Source: Methylovirgula sp.
GTDB taxonomy: Bacteria > Pseudomonadota > Alphaproteobacteria > Rhizobiales > Beijerinckiaceae
Assembly: GCF_037200945.1 (NCBI RefSeq)
Contig: NZ_JBBCGP010000001.1
Coordinates: 2,850,501-2,914,500 of the forward strand
Direction of reading: 5' to 3'
DNA: 64,000 nucleotides
A program made the position numbers and the translations under genes. Below the pieces are notes generated by a model. It searched no databases, had not been told where the DNA came from, and saw only the letters and a program-made list of their open reading frames with translations. Positions 1 through 9,043 of the stretch are shown one piece after another. Position 1 is the stretch's first letter. Each line of letters opens with the position of its first letter.

Positions 1-270
1 GGCATTACCGTGCGTGGAATGGATCAACCGGCGAGCGCGAAAAAACTGCTCGATGGGCCGGTCGATAGTTCCGCCTCCGTTGCGCCGGCCGATCCGCAAG
101 CCTTCGCCGATGCGGCGGTCGGGCCAGCACCGAACGGACGCCAACCGCCGGCCCATCCGCACATTATCGATGCCTCCGAGGGCACGCCGCTCGATCCTTT
201 GCGCAATACGACCTACGATTTGAATTATGCCAAGACGGTGCCGTCGGCTTCGCAACTCAAGCAGCCGTAA
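1..270 (+). CDS. mltG: Endolytic transglycosylase MltG, C-terminal end only
   Basis: Partial gene; the window begins inside it and only about 89 C-terminal residues to the TAA stop are visible. The visible part is a Pro/Ala-rich tail ending near LDPLRNTTYDLNYAKTVPS, which matches the extended tail of alphaproteobacterial MltG (YceG) proteins. No catalytic residue is in view, so the call rests on this tail and on the downstream order yicC-gmk, which follows mltG in Rhizobiales. The enzyme cleaves nascent glycan strands at the inner membrane. Confidence 0.7.
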   Translation, partial: GITVRGMDQPASAKKLLDGPVDSSASVAPADPQAFADAAVGPAPNGRQPPAHPHIIDASEGTPLDPLRNTTYDLNYAKTVPSASQLKQP

Positions 271-291
271 CCTCAGAGAAAACGAGCTCCA

Positions 292-1179
292 TTGACTATC
301 GCCAGCATGACCGGCTTCGCGCGGGTCTCCAGCGCCACCGCGAATTTTCGCTGGGCGTGGGAATTGAAGTCGGTCAATGCCAAGGGCCTCGACTTGCGCT
401 TGCGGCTGCCGCCGGGCTTCGATGCCATCGAGATCGAAGCGCGCGCCCTGCTGTCGGGCAAGCTCACCCGCGGCACCTGCTACGCGACGCTATCGGCGCA
501 GCGCGAGGCCGCAATGCCCGAGGTTCATCTCAACGAACCGCTTTTGCGGCGGCTGGTCGAGGCTGTCTCGCATATTGAGCACAGCGCCGCGCTGCGTCGG
601 CGTCGATCGACGGTTTGCTCGGCGTGGCGTGGCGTTGTCGAAATCCGCGATACAGGTGACGAGGAGACGGACCTGGCGCAAGGTTCGCAGCGCGGCGCTG
701 GCGGGGCTTTCCGAGGGGCTTGCCGCTCTCCTCGCCATGCGTGGCACAGAAGGCGCTGCCCTAAGCCAAATTCTCAGCCAACGGCTCAGCCGGCTCACAC
801 TGCTCCGGCAAGCAGCGGAAGATTGTCCGGCGCGCAAAACCCGAGGCAGTGCGTGCGCGGCTGGCGGATTCGATTGCGCTCATCACCGGACAAAGCAAGC
901 TTGACGAGAATCGGCTCTATCAGGAGGCCTTGCTGCTCGCGGCCAAGGCCGACGTGCGGGAAGAACTCGATCGGCTCGAAGCCCATATCGCCGCTTGCGC
1001 CGAACTTCTGGCGAAGGGCGGCCCGGTCGGACGGCGGCTCGATTTTCTGGCTCAGGAACTCGCCCGTGAGGCGAAATACCCTGTGCGCCAAGTCGAATGA
1101 TGCGAGCTTGACGGCGATCGGACTTGAATTGCGCGTCGAGATCGAGCAATTCCGCGAGCAGATCCAAAATATCGAATAG
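292..1179 (+). pseudogene. yicC: YicC family endoribonuclease, broken by five indels
   Basis: YicC-like protein (N-terminal YicC plus DUF1732), a stress-related endoribonuclease family. A TTG start at 292 gives TIASMTGFARVSS. The reading frame then changes five times: one missing base near 592 (before ASIDGLLGV), and one extra base each near 628 (before GVVEIRDTG), near 676 (before KVRSAALAGL), near 838 (A run, before PEAVRARLADS) and near 1075 (A run, before NTLCAKSNDASL). After correction the whole family sequence is present through the C-terminal VEIEQFREQIQNIE. Intact conserved blocks in all three frames argue for sequencing errors, not gene decay. It lies between mltG and gmk, its usual place. 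Confidence 0.85.
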
Positions 1180-1187
1180 AGAATCTC

Positions 1188-1848
1188 GTGGCCATTGCAG
1201 CGCATCAAGACAATAGCCTGAAGCGGCGTGGTCTCATGCTGATCCTCTCGTCGCCCTCCGGCGCCGGAAAGACCAGCCTCACGCGCATGCTGCTGCAAAA
1301 GAAAGAGCTCGATCTTACGCTGTCGATTTCGGTGACGACGCGGCCGCGCCGTTCGAGCGAGGTCGACGGCATCCATTATACGTTCATCACGCGTAAGCGC
1401 TTCGAACAGCTCCGCGACGAGGGAGAATTGCTGGAATGGGCCGAAGTCCACGGGCAATTGCTATGGCACGCCGCGCGAGACCGTCGAGCGCACTTTGGCG
1501 CAAGGCCGCGACGTGCTTTTCGATATTGATTATCAGGGCACGCAACAGGTCAAAGCCAAGGCAGGCGAGGATGTCGTCACCATCTTCATCCTGCCGCCGT
1601 CGATGCGCGAGTTGAAGGCGCGACTGGAGCGGCGCGCCGAAGATACAGACGAAGCCATCGCTGGGCGGCTCGCCAATGCCGAGAACGAAATCAGCCGCTG
1701 GACGCTTTATGATTACGTGCTGATCAACGACGATCTGCAAAAGACCTTCGAGGATCTCGTGGCGATTCTGACGGCGGAACGGCGCAAGGCGAGCCGGCAG
1801 CAGCCGGGGCTCGAGGCTTTCGTCGAAAAGCTCCTCGGCGAAAAGTAA
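1188..1848 (+). pseudogene. gmk: Guanylate kinase with one frameshift
   Basis: Guanylate kinase, converting GMP to GDP with ATP. GTG start at 1188. The P-loop SSPSGAGKTSLTR is at residues 21-33, followed by the SVTTRPRR GMP-binding segment. The frame breaks near 1451: the expected EVHGNCYGTPRETVERTLAQGRDV needs one G removed from the GGG at about 1450-1452. The second part runs in the next frame from about 1452 to the TAA at 1846-1848 and holds the C-terminal half (DIDYQGTQQV, INDDLQKTFEDL). The gene is essential in most bacteria, so the extra base is probably an assembly error. It sits directly downstream of yicC. Confidence 0.9.
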
Positions 1849-1851
1849 GCG

Positions 1852-2709
1852 TCACGTCGCAGCGCCGCGCGTCTCCTGCAACACATTTGCCAGCGCGACA
1901 AATCCCGCGACGTCGATCTCCTCGGCACGTTTCGTTGGCTGGATCCCGGCGCGCTCAAGCAGATCGATTGGATCGACGCCAAGACCTTTCAGACTTTGCC
2001 GCAGCATCTTACGACGCTGGCCGAATGCAGCCTGCGTGACTGCGCTGAGCAATTTGCCATCGCAAGCTAATGGCGCCGCGCGCGGCACAAGCTCGACGAT
2101 TGCGGATGTGACCTTTGGCGCCGGCGTGAAGGCCGCGGCCGGGACGTCGAACAGAATCCGCGTCGCGCAACGCCAATTGGCGAGGATCGCGAGACGGCCG
2201 TAATCGGCACGTTCGCGCGGCGTCGCGACGATACGCTGTGCGACTTCCTTCTGGAACATCAGCACGAAACGGTCGAAGACCGGCGGCCAATGAGGCGTTT
2301 CAAGCCAGCGGGTCAAAAGCGCGGTCGCGATATTGTAAGGAAGATTGGCGCAAATCCGCGCCGGACGCGCCTCGCCAACGAGAGTCGCGACATCGGTTTC
2401 CAATGCATCGCCTTCGATCACATCGAGGCGGCCAGGATAATGGGCCGCGATCTCCGCCAGGGCCGGGAGGCAGCGCGCGTCGCGCTCAATCGCAATGACG
2501 CGTTTGGCACCTTCCGCAAGAAGCGCCCGGGTGAGACCGCCCGGGCCGGGGCCGATCTCGATAATCGTTGCAGCCGCGAGCGGCCCGGCGGCGCGGGCGA
2601 TACGCGCCGTGAGGTTGAGATCGAAAAGAAAATTCTGGCCGAGATTTTTCTTTGCGTCGAGGCCATGCGCGGCGACCACCTCTCGCAATGGCGGGAGAGA
2701 ATCTTTCAC
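1852..2709 (-). CDS. rsmA: 16S rRNA (adenine1518-N6/adenine1519-N6)-dimethyltransferase RsmA
   Basis: Dimethylates two adjacent adenosines in the 3' hairpin of 16S rRNA using SAM (KsgA). 285 residues from a GTG start at 2709. Motif I is IEIGPGPGGLTRALL and the catalytic NLPYNIAT motif is present; KNLGQNFLFD near residue 20 is the family N-terminal signature. The reading frame is open far upstream into pdxA, but the GTG overlaps the pdxA TGA as GTGA, which sets the real start and indicates translational coupling. It is the last gene of the lptG-lptD-surA-pdxA-rsmA operon and converges on gmk. Confidence 0.95.
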   Translation of the reverse strand: MKDSLPPLREVVAAHGLDAKKNLGQNFLFDLNLTARIARAAGPLAAATIIEIGPGPGGLTRALLAEGAKRVIAIERDARCLPALAEIAAHYPGRLDVIEGDALETDVATLVGEARPARICANLPYNIATALLTRWLETPHWPPVFDRFVLMFQKEVAQRIVATPRERADYGRLAILANWRCATRILFDVPAAAFTPAPKVTSAIVELVPRAAPLACDGKLLSAVTQAAFGQRRKMLRQSLKGLGVDPIDLLERAGIQPTKRAEEIDVAGFVALANVLQETRGAAT

Positions 2710-3718
2710 GCCTGCGACTTTGCGAGTTCCGCCGCGAGCCGCAGAGCGGCAATGAGACTCGTCGGATCGGCTTTGCCTTCGGTGGCGATATCGAACGCAG
2801 TCCCATGATCCGGCGACGTGCGCACGAAGGGCAGGCCAAGCGTCACGTTGACGGCGCTGTCGAAGGCGAGTGTCTTGATCGGGATCAGTGCCTGATCGTG
2901 GTACATGCAGATGGCGACGTCGTATTTCTCGCGTGCCGCGGCATGGAACAAGGTTGTCGGCGGGGGTAGGGTCCTTTGGCGTCGATCCCGGCTTCGCGCA
3001 ATTCGGCAATCGCCGGAGCGATGATGTCGATCTCCTCATGGCCAATGTGGCCCGCTTCGCCAGCATGCGGGTTAAGCCCGGCGAAAGCGAGACGCGGCGC
3101 GACGACGCCAAAACGGCGTTTGAAGTCAGTGTCGACGATCTTTGCCGTCTCGATCAGCAGTTCGCGCGTGACAAGCTTCGGCACGTTTGCGAGCGGCACA
3201 TGGATTGTCGCGGGCACCACGGCGACCCAGGGCGACCAGAGCAGCATCACGGGGCGCGCTTCAAGGCCATAGAAACGGGTGGCCAATTCGCCGAGGAATT
3301 CCGTATGCCCCGGATGCGCGAATCCGGCACGCTGCAAAACTTCCTTGGCGATCGGATTGGTCACGACGGCATCGGCGATGCCGTCATGGACGAATTTAAT
3401 GCCGGCTTCGATCGATTCGATCGTCCCCGGCGCATCGACCAGATCAGGCGAGCCCAAAGCACCCTTCACAGGGCGCGCAGGACCAACGACCGGCAGTGCG
3501 TGTGTAAATACCGCCGGCGCTTCGTGCGGTGTCGTTGCCTTAACCGGGACATTGAGGTGCAAACGCCGGGCAAGGCCCGCAAGATGATCGGGGTCGGCAA
3601 TGACGAAAAAGGCCGGCGCTCCGGGATCGGCGTGGATTGCCGCCCAAGCCTTCAACGCGAGTTCCGGGCCGATGCCTGATGGATCGCCGCGGGTGAGCGC
3701 GATGGGGCGTGAGCCCAT
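2706..3718 (-). pseudogene. pdxA: 4-hydroxythreonine-4-phosphate dehydrogenase PdxA, frameshifted
   Basis: NAD-dependent oxidation of 4-phospho-hydroxythreonine in pyridoxal-phosphate synthesis. Visible family motifs: ALTRGDPSGIGPELALKA at the N-terminus, TNPIAKEVLQ, GHTEFLGEL, GLNPHAGE (metal/substrate site), then MYHDQALIPIK and TSPDHGTAFDIA in the second part. The frame breaks near 2955-2965: GPYPADTLFHAAAR is recovered by removing one C from a C5 run and one A from an AA pair, so two extra bases sit within about 10 nt. The ATG at 3718 shares one base with the surA stop (TGATG); a TTG at 3721 is also possible. It is almost certainly functional in the real genome. Confidence 0.9.
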
Positions 3719-4659
3719 CAATGCTTGACGATGACGGCGTAGGATCGCAACTCCGCCAGCCGCCGCGCGGCATCCGAGCGCATCTCGGCGCTGAGCAGGC
3801 GTTCGGAAATCGCTTTGCGCACGGCGGTATCGTCGTTCGAGACGCCCTTGCTGCAGACGGCGATCATTTCGACGCCATCCGACGTGCGCTCGGGCGACGT
3901 GAGGTGGCCGATGGGGGTCTTATCCAATATGTCTTTGAGCTGATCGCTGATCTGCAAGGAGTTGCGAATGATCTCATCCTTGACGGCAACGTCATCCATA
4001 TTGCGCGCCAGCGGCAAACCTTCGGAACAGCTCGTGAAGCGCTCTCGCAACGCGTTGGCAGCTTGGATTTTCTGTTGCGTTTCCGCGAAGATGTTGCCGC
4101 CATGCAGGGTGAATATCACCTGGTGCAATTTGTAATCGATTCCCACCGCAGACTTGCCGCCATCCTTGGCCATTTCGGCGCGGATGGCGCTCTCACTGGC
4201 GTCAACGCCTTTGTTATAGGCCTGCACCATGAGATTGAATTCGAAGTCGGCGGAGAAGTGATCCTTGATGTGCTGTGTCGAAACACCGGCGCGCTGAATG
4301 GCGCCCATAAGCGCAGCCGGCGCCATATTCATCAAACTAGCCTCGAGGCCGATCTGTTGGCCGATCTCGCTGTCTGTCGCTTTGATCTTGAATTTATCGG
4401 TTTCGCCGAGCTTCAACTGATCGTCGATCATGGAGTTGAGGGCGTCGTCGTATGAGGCCGGCATACGCATCGCGCGCAACAGCTTTTCACGCTCGGTCAC
4501 GTCCCAGTTTGTGATCGGCGCGCCGTTCACGGTCGCGATGATGGCCTGCGCATGCGCATGGGGCGCGTAAAAAAAGCAACCGGCGGCGATCACCGCCGTC
4601 GCGCCCCAACTTGCCAAAATCTTCAAAAAAGCCCCATTCGAGCTGATGCAAGTAGACAT
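3718..4659 (-). CDS. surA: SurA-like periplasmic chaperone / peptidyl-prolyl isomerase
   Basis: Periplasmic folding factor for outer-membrane proteins. The ATG at 4659 is preferred to the upstream in-frame start at 4737 because it places a signal peptide (hydrophobic ILASWGATAVIAAGCFF, then AHAQA) at the N-terminus. After cleavage the protein begins IIATVNGAPITNWDVTEREKLL, the typical SurA N-terminal chaperone domain. The parvulin-like part (DYKLHQVIFTL, about residues 180-270) is divergent, so isomerase activity is uncertain. The gene lies between lptD and pdxA, as in other Rhizobiales, and overlaps pdxA by one base. Confidence 0.85.
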   Translation of the reverse strand: MSTCISSNGAFLKILASWGATAVIAAGCFFYAPHAHAQAIIATVNGAPITNWDVTEREKLLRAMRMPASYDDALNSMIDDQLKLGETDKFKIKATDSEIGQQIGLEASLMNMAPAALMGAIQRAGVSTQHIKDHFSADFEFNLMVQAYNKGVDASESAIRAEMAKDGGKSAVGIDYKLHQVIFTLHGGNIFAETQQKIQAANALRERFTSCSEGLPLARNMDDVAVKDEIIRNSLQISDQLKDILDKTPIGHLTSPERTSDGVEMIAVCSKGVSNDDTAVRKAISERLLSAEMRSDAARRLAELRSYAVIVKH

Positions 4660-4737
4660 CGGGGCCTTACTCCCTGGCCTCTGGTTCCGCGGCAAAGTGA
4701 TTTTACGAATCATGATTTGAGCAACGCAAAACGGCAA

Positions 4738-7362
4738 TTATCTGACCCCATCAAGCGGTTGCGCGCCATTGGCATAAGTCGTGGAGCTATACTTTGCATC
4801 GCCCAGCGTGCGCAGCTGAAGCTGTACCATGAAAATCTGATTATGGACTAAGCTCCCCGTCCCGATGTCCTGGTAGATATCGCTGTAATTCAAAAGCAGT
4901 GTCGTACACTCATCGGTGTAGCCAGCGCCGAGCCCTTCCGAAGCGACCGTCCAAGGACCCTGGTTAATGTTCCCGGTCAAACTGGTCGGATAAAATTGCC
5001 GGCTCATGTCGAAGGTCACGTTGCCCTGGATGAAATAATGCGGCGTGAGCTGGTAACGTGAATTCAAGCTCAGGCCTTCGCGCGGCACGTAATAGCCGAG
5101 GATCGGTTGCGCCTGATAATTGGCGAAATCGACGCCGCCCGTCCAGGCACCCAGGTTGAAGTCCGAGGCAATATCGAGACGGTCCGGCTCAAAGGTCTGC
5201 GTATTGAACATTCCCTTCGCGGTGAAGTTCAGGAAAGGAATCGGCGCGACGGTGAGCGCGCTGACATAATCCGACGCCCTGTTCTGAAGGCCGGACGCGA
5301 GTCCGTTGTTCACGGCGCTCGGCTGATCAAATCCGTTGGGGCCAGCCACCTGATAGGACTGACCGGCGATGAAATTGACATAGCCGCCGTTCTTCAGGTT
5401 GAACGTTGCCTGGCCACCGTAATTCGCGCGCGTGCCGGTCTCGAACTGGTCATAGCCGGAATATTTGTCCCACGCGAACAGATTGGTCTCATCGAACACC
5501 AGGCTCTGTGCGTCCATATTCACGAGCGAATTGGAGCCGACCAAATTGTTTGGCCGCACAATGATCTGGCCGATCGGTTCGGCGACGAGGGAGCCAAACT
5601 GCGTGTTGACGAGGATTGGATAGCGATATTCGAGACCGACGCCGGGCATGACATAGCCCTGGGCACCGCCAGCGTCACCGATGAGGCTTGTCTGGTTGGA
5701 ATTCAAGAAGGTGAAACTGTTGCCGCCCGGAATGCTGGTAGTGAAACCATTGCTGGTGTTGAGGTCAAGCCACTCGCCGTTCACCCGGGCAAAGGCGAAG
5801 GGCGTCCACACTTCGCCGATCGGGTCGACGAATTTGCGCTGCCAGGAAACGTCGGCCGTCGCGCGAGTCTGCTGGCCCCCAATGCCGCGCAGAAGACAAT
5901 CGCCGACCTGTGTGCCGGGTTTGTAGTTTTGGCAGAATTCGTAGAGTCCCGTCGCAGGTTCAAATAATTGCGTCTGCGGATCGAAACCCGGGCCCCCAAC
6001 AGGAGAATAGTTGGCGATTTGCTGATTCAGGGTTGTGAAATTGAAGTCCGCTTGAACTTCGCCGCCGATGTTGTGGGTCTTTGCCGGATCAAGTGCAAAG
6101 AGTCGGTTGTAATCGAGCACGATCGCGTCTGGCTGCGATCTCTGGATATCGCGCGCGTCGAGCCCTTCGAAATGGAAACCGCGCAGGTCGAAATAGGTGT
6201 CCTTGCCCTGACCCGTCAGATAGGCCTGCGAGACGGCCTCGCTCTCGTAATATGAGGCGCCCTCGCCAGCGAAGGCATAGTCCCACAAATACCATTTGTC
6301 GCTGAGGGCCGTGACGTCCCAGCCGTATTTCCAGAATGGATCGATTAGAAATTCGCCGCGGCTTTGGAGAGAGCCGCGGAACGTGTGGCCTCCTGCGCCA
6401 TAGGGTGATTCCGGAAACAGATCGGGATTCGTCTGGAAGATGCCGTTTGCGCGGATAAAATAGTTTCCGTTCGCCAACCGATGCCGCCATTCGAAGTCGT
6501 TATAAAAGCCTTCGTTGGCGAAATAGGTCGGTGTCCAAGTCAGGTCGTAATTCGGCGCCATCGCCCAGAAGACCGGCACTTGCACGCCAAAGCCAAGCAC
6601 CGAACTGCTGATGGATTGCGGCATCAGGATGCCGGACTTGCGCGTGACGGTCGGATCGGGCGACGAGAACACCGGGATGTAGGCGAGGGGCAGGCCCAGG
6701 AATTCAAGCCAAGCGTCGGTGTAATAGACCATATGCTCGTCATTGTTGTGGACGATGCGCTTGGCACGCACGCGCCACAACGGCGGCTTCAAGGGATTGT
6801 CGGCGCAGGCGGCGCAGGCCGTGTAGGTGCCCTTGTTGTAAACCGAGATGGCACCCTGGGTGATCTCGGCATGCGGCGCGCTGAAGTAGGTCTTAGCCGT
6901 CGTCGTCGAGCGCAGACTTTCGACGAAGCCGTCGCGGAAGTCCTTCGTCATGTTGATGACGTCGCCGTAGATGATGTTGCCGTCTTTGTTGATCATCTTG
7001 GCGTGGCCCGTCGCATAGACGCGGCCGGAATTGCGATCGTAGATAACTTTGTCGGCTTCGAGTGTGCGCCCCTGATAATAGATCCGGGCGTTGCCGACGG
7101 CGGACACTGTGTTCTTGTCCTTGTCGTAGACAAGCTGATCCGCTTCGACGAACATTTTATCGGGTTGTTTCTGCGCTTGGGCGGCGCCGCTCGCGGCAGC
7201 TTGTGCCGCGGCTGGGGTCGGCGGATTGAAGCCGAGACACGCGGAAATGAGCGCAAAAAGGGCGAGCAGAAGCGCGCGTGTGCCCGGGAGCCGGTGCCGC
7301 GTCGTCACGCGCCCTCGCGGCTGGGCCGGGGCAAAGTTAGTGGGGCAAATACGCCGCCCCAT
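4738..7362 (-). CDS. lptD: LPS-assembly protein LptD
   Basis: Outer-membrane beta-barrel that places LPS in the outer leaflet with LptE. About 874 residues from the ATG at 7362, which overlaps the TGA of lptG (TGATG). The N-terminus has a signal sequence (ALLLALFALISACLGF). A beta-jellyroll/OstA region follows (MFVEADQLVYDKDKNTVSAV, then GRTLEADKVIYDRNSGRVYA) and then the long barrel domain with GVQVPVFWAMAPNYDLTWTP. In the raw sequence this ORF is fused to lptG because of an extra base upstream; the fusion is not real. Confidence 0.93.
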   Translation of the reverse strand: MGRRICPTNFAPAQPRGRVTTRHRLPGTRALLLALFALISACLGFNPPTPAAAQAAASGAAQAQKQPDKMFVEADQLVYDKDKNTVSAVGNARIYYQGRTLEADKVIYDRNSGRVYATGHAKMINKDGNIIYGDVINMTKDFRDGFVESLRSTTTAKTYFSAPHAEITQGAISVYNKGTYTACAACADNPLKPPLWRVRAKRIVHNNDEHMVYYTDAWLEFLGLPLAYIPVFSSPDPTVTRKSGILMPQSISSSVLGFGVQVPVFWAMAPNYDLTWTPTYFANEGFYNDFEWRHRLANGNYFIRANGIFQTNPDLFPESPYGAGGHTFRGSLQSRGEFLIDPFWKYGWDVTALSDKWYLWDYAFAGEGASYYESEAVSQAYLTGQGKDTYFDLRGFHFEGLDARDIQRSQPDAIVLDYNRLFALDPAKTHNIGGEVQADFNFTTLNQQIANYSPVGGPGFDPQTQLFEPATGLYEFCQNYKPGTQVGDCLLRGIGGQQTRATADVSWQRKFVDPIGEVWTPFAFARVNGEWLDLNTSNGFTTSIPGGNSFTFLNSNQTSLIGDAGGAQGYVMPGVGLEYRYPILVNTQFGSLVAEPIGQIIVRPNNLVGSNSLVNMDAQSLVFDETNLFAWDKYSGYDQFETGTRANYGGQATFNLKNGGYVNFIAGQSYQVAGPNGFDQPSAVNNGLASGLQNRASDYVSALTVAPIPFLNFTAKGMFNTQTFEPDRLDIASDFNLGAWTGGVDFANYQAQPILGYYVPREGLSLNSRYQLTPHYFIQGNVTFDMSRQFYPTSLTGNINQGPWTVASEGLGAGYTDECTTLLLNYSDIYQDIGTGSLVHNQIFMVQLQLRTLGDAKYSSTTYANGAQPLDGVR

Positions 7363-8454
7363 CAACCATCCTCCTGATTGAGGAGAGCCAAGCCCCCGAG
7401 CATGCTGCCGACCACCCGCCGGTGACCATGCGGCAACAGACGCGCTCAAGATGCCGGCTTCGCCGAAATCGGACACCACTTTGGTCGCGAGATAGAGCAC
7501 GAAGCCCGCGGCAATACCGCCTCCGACCATCTTCGAGATACCACCAAATCTGAAAAATCTTAATGAAAAAGCCCCAGCGATCAGGACCATCGCGACGAGC
7601 ATCAGCGGACGCGCCAGAAGCGTTTGAAATTGCAGGTCCAAGCCGGCTGGATCGAGTCCGGCCTGGGCGCTTTCGTTGCGCATCCGTGGCAGCGCCCAGA
7701 AGGGCACCGAGTCGGGCGTCAAGAACGTCGCCTCGAGATCGCCCGACGAGACATCGGTCGCCAGAAGATAAACGCCGACCTTGCGCGGGTCTTGTCCCGG
7801 CGCCGAAATCTCGGCGTTCTGTAACTTCCAGACGCCCGGCTGAAGTGTCGCGCTCGCGGCTTGTACCCGCTCCTCGAACGTGCCGTCCGGCTCATAGACA
7901 TAAGCGATCACCGATTGCAGCCTCGTGCCGCTCTCAAGTGCGCTTTGGGCGCGCAAAATCGCCTCGCCGTCGATGCCGCTCTGGCGAATCCAGAGCGTGC
8001 CGTCGCCCTGAACCGTACCGGCGCGGCCGAAAAGCTGTGCTTCGATGACGTCGGCGCGCTGTTTCATGAGCGCCGATAGCGGATTGAAGGCGATAACCGA
8101 GAAAACTCCGATGAGCACGGCGATGGCGACAGGCGGCAGCAGGAATTGCCACACCGACACACCGGCCGAGCGGGCGACAATCAGTTCCAGCTTTCGGGTG
8201 AGATCGATAAAGGCCGCCATCGTCCCGAACAAGACGCAGAATGGCAAAATTTGCTCGGCGACCGCCGGGGTGCGGAGCAGGGTGAGATAGGCGATATAGC
8301 CCGAGGTCACGCCTTGTATCGAATTGGCACGGCGCAGCAGTTCGACGAAGTCGAAAACATAGATCGTCCCGACGATCGCCAGGAAGACGGCTGCAATCGT
8401 CTTGAAAAACCGCCAGGTGAGGTAACGCCCGAGTGTCGAGATGAGCAGGCTCAT
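7362..8454 (-). pseudogene. lptG: LPS export permease LptG with a frameshift near its end
   Basis: Inner-membrane permease of the Lpt bridge. The ATG at 8454 gives SLLISTLGRYLTWRFFKTI, the LptG N-terminus, with membrane segments near residues 15-35, 60-80, 100-120 and three more at the C-terminus (LMLVAMVLIAGAFSLRFF, MVGGGIAAGFVLYLATKV). Near 7416 a GGG should be GG: removing one G restores WSPAVVGSMLGGLALLNQEDG and a TGA at 7364-7362 that overlaps the lptD start. Without that correction the frame runs on into lptD as one 1303-residue ORF. The usual partner gene lptF is not found upstream. Confidence 0.9.
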
Positions 8455-9043
8455 GACTCGGTCCGGCGCGTTAATGCGGGGGAGCAGAATAAGCGTCGCG
8501 GTCGTGCCGGCGCATGAATACGCCCAGCTTTTGTTTTTGCAGAGCTGGTCAATCTGGCGACGAACAACATACGCGGGCGGTTCCGATGAAGAAAAAACGT
8601 TGTCATCCAGGCAGATCCGAGGGCTGCTAAAGTGACATACGTCAGACACGCGGCCGGGTGGCCATACCTTTGCGTGAACGTCTCTCCGTCGGGCTGTTGG
8701 AATCTGTTTCGCGCAAGCCGACCCTCCCGGCCCATCGGAATCGCGAATAGGTCCCTGAAATCCTATTCCAATTTGGCTACCTAGTCGGCGTCATTGGTGC
8801 AAGCCGCTCGGGGCTTTTTCAGGGCGGTCCACGGTCGATGGCGAGCGCCCGTTGCGCCGCGGCCACGGCCATCCGTACCGTACTTTCCGCGAAAAAACTG
8901 GCGAGGAAACGTCAACCGGTGCTAGGGCTTGCGATCATAGCAAGGCTTCATCATGCCGCCCGGCTCAGGAAAAGCGTCTAAGCATCTGTTTTATCGCGCG
9001 ATCTTCCAAAGCCGCCAAAAGATACCAAGGGGATAACGAGCCT
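8455..9043. other. Divergent intergenic region between lptG and pepA
   Basis: About 590 bases separate the lptG and pepA starts. Small ORFs on the minus strand here show no recognisable domain or ribosome-binding site. In related genomes lptF normally occupies the position upstream of lptG; I could not see LptF-like sequence in any minus-strand frame. Both divergent promoters must lie here, but I see no convincing -35/-10 pair. Confidence 0.5.

Noticed and set aside
1852..3111. A 419-residue ORF that appears to extend RsmA upstream into pdxA
   Set aside because: The GTGA overlap with the pdxA stop and the RsmA family N-terminus fix the start at 2709; the upstream part is the wrong frame of pdxA.
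5107..7377. Plus-strand ORFs of about 290 codons opposite lptD
   Set aside because: Antisense to a well-supported LptD gene; no domain features.
4738..8649. A 1303-residue LptG-LptD fusion protein
   Set aside because: Explained by one extra G near 7416; both genes have normal ends once it is removed.
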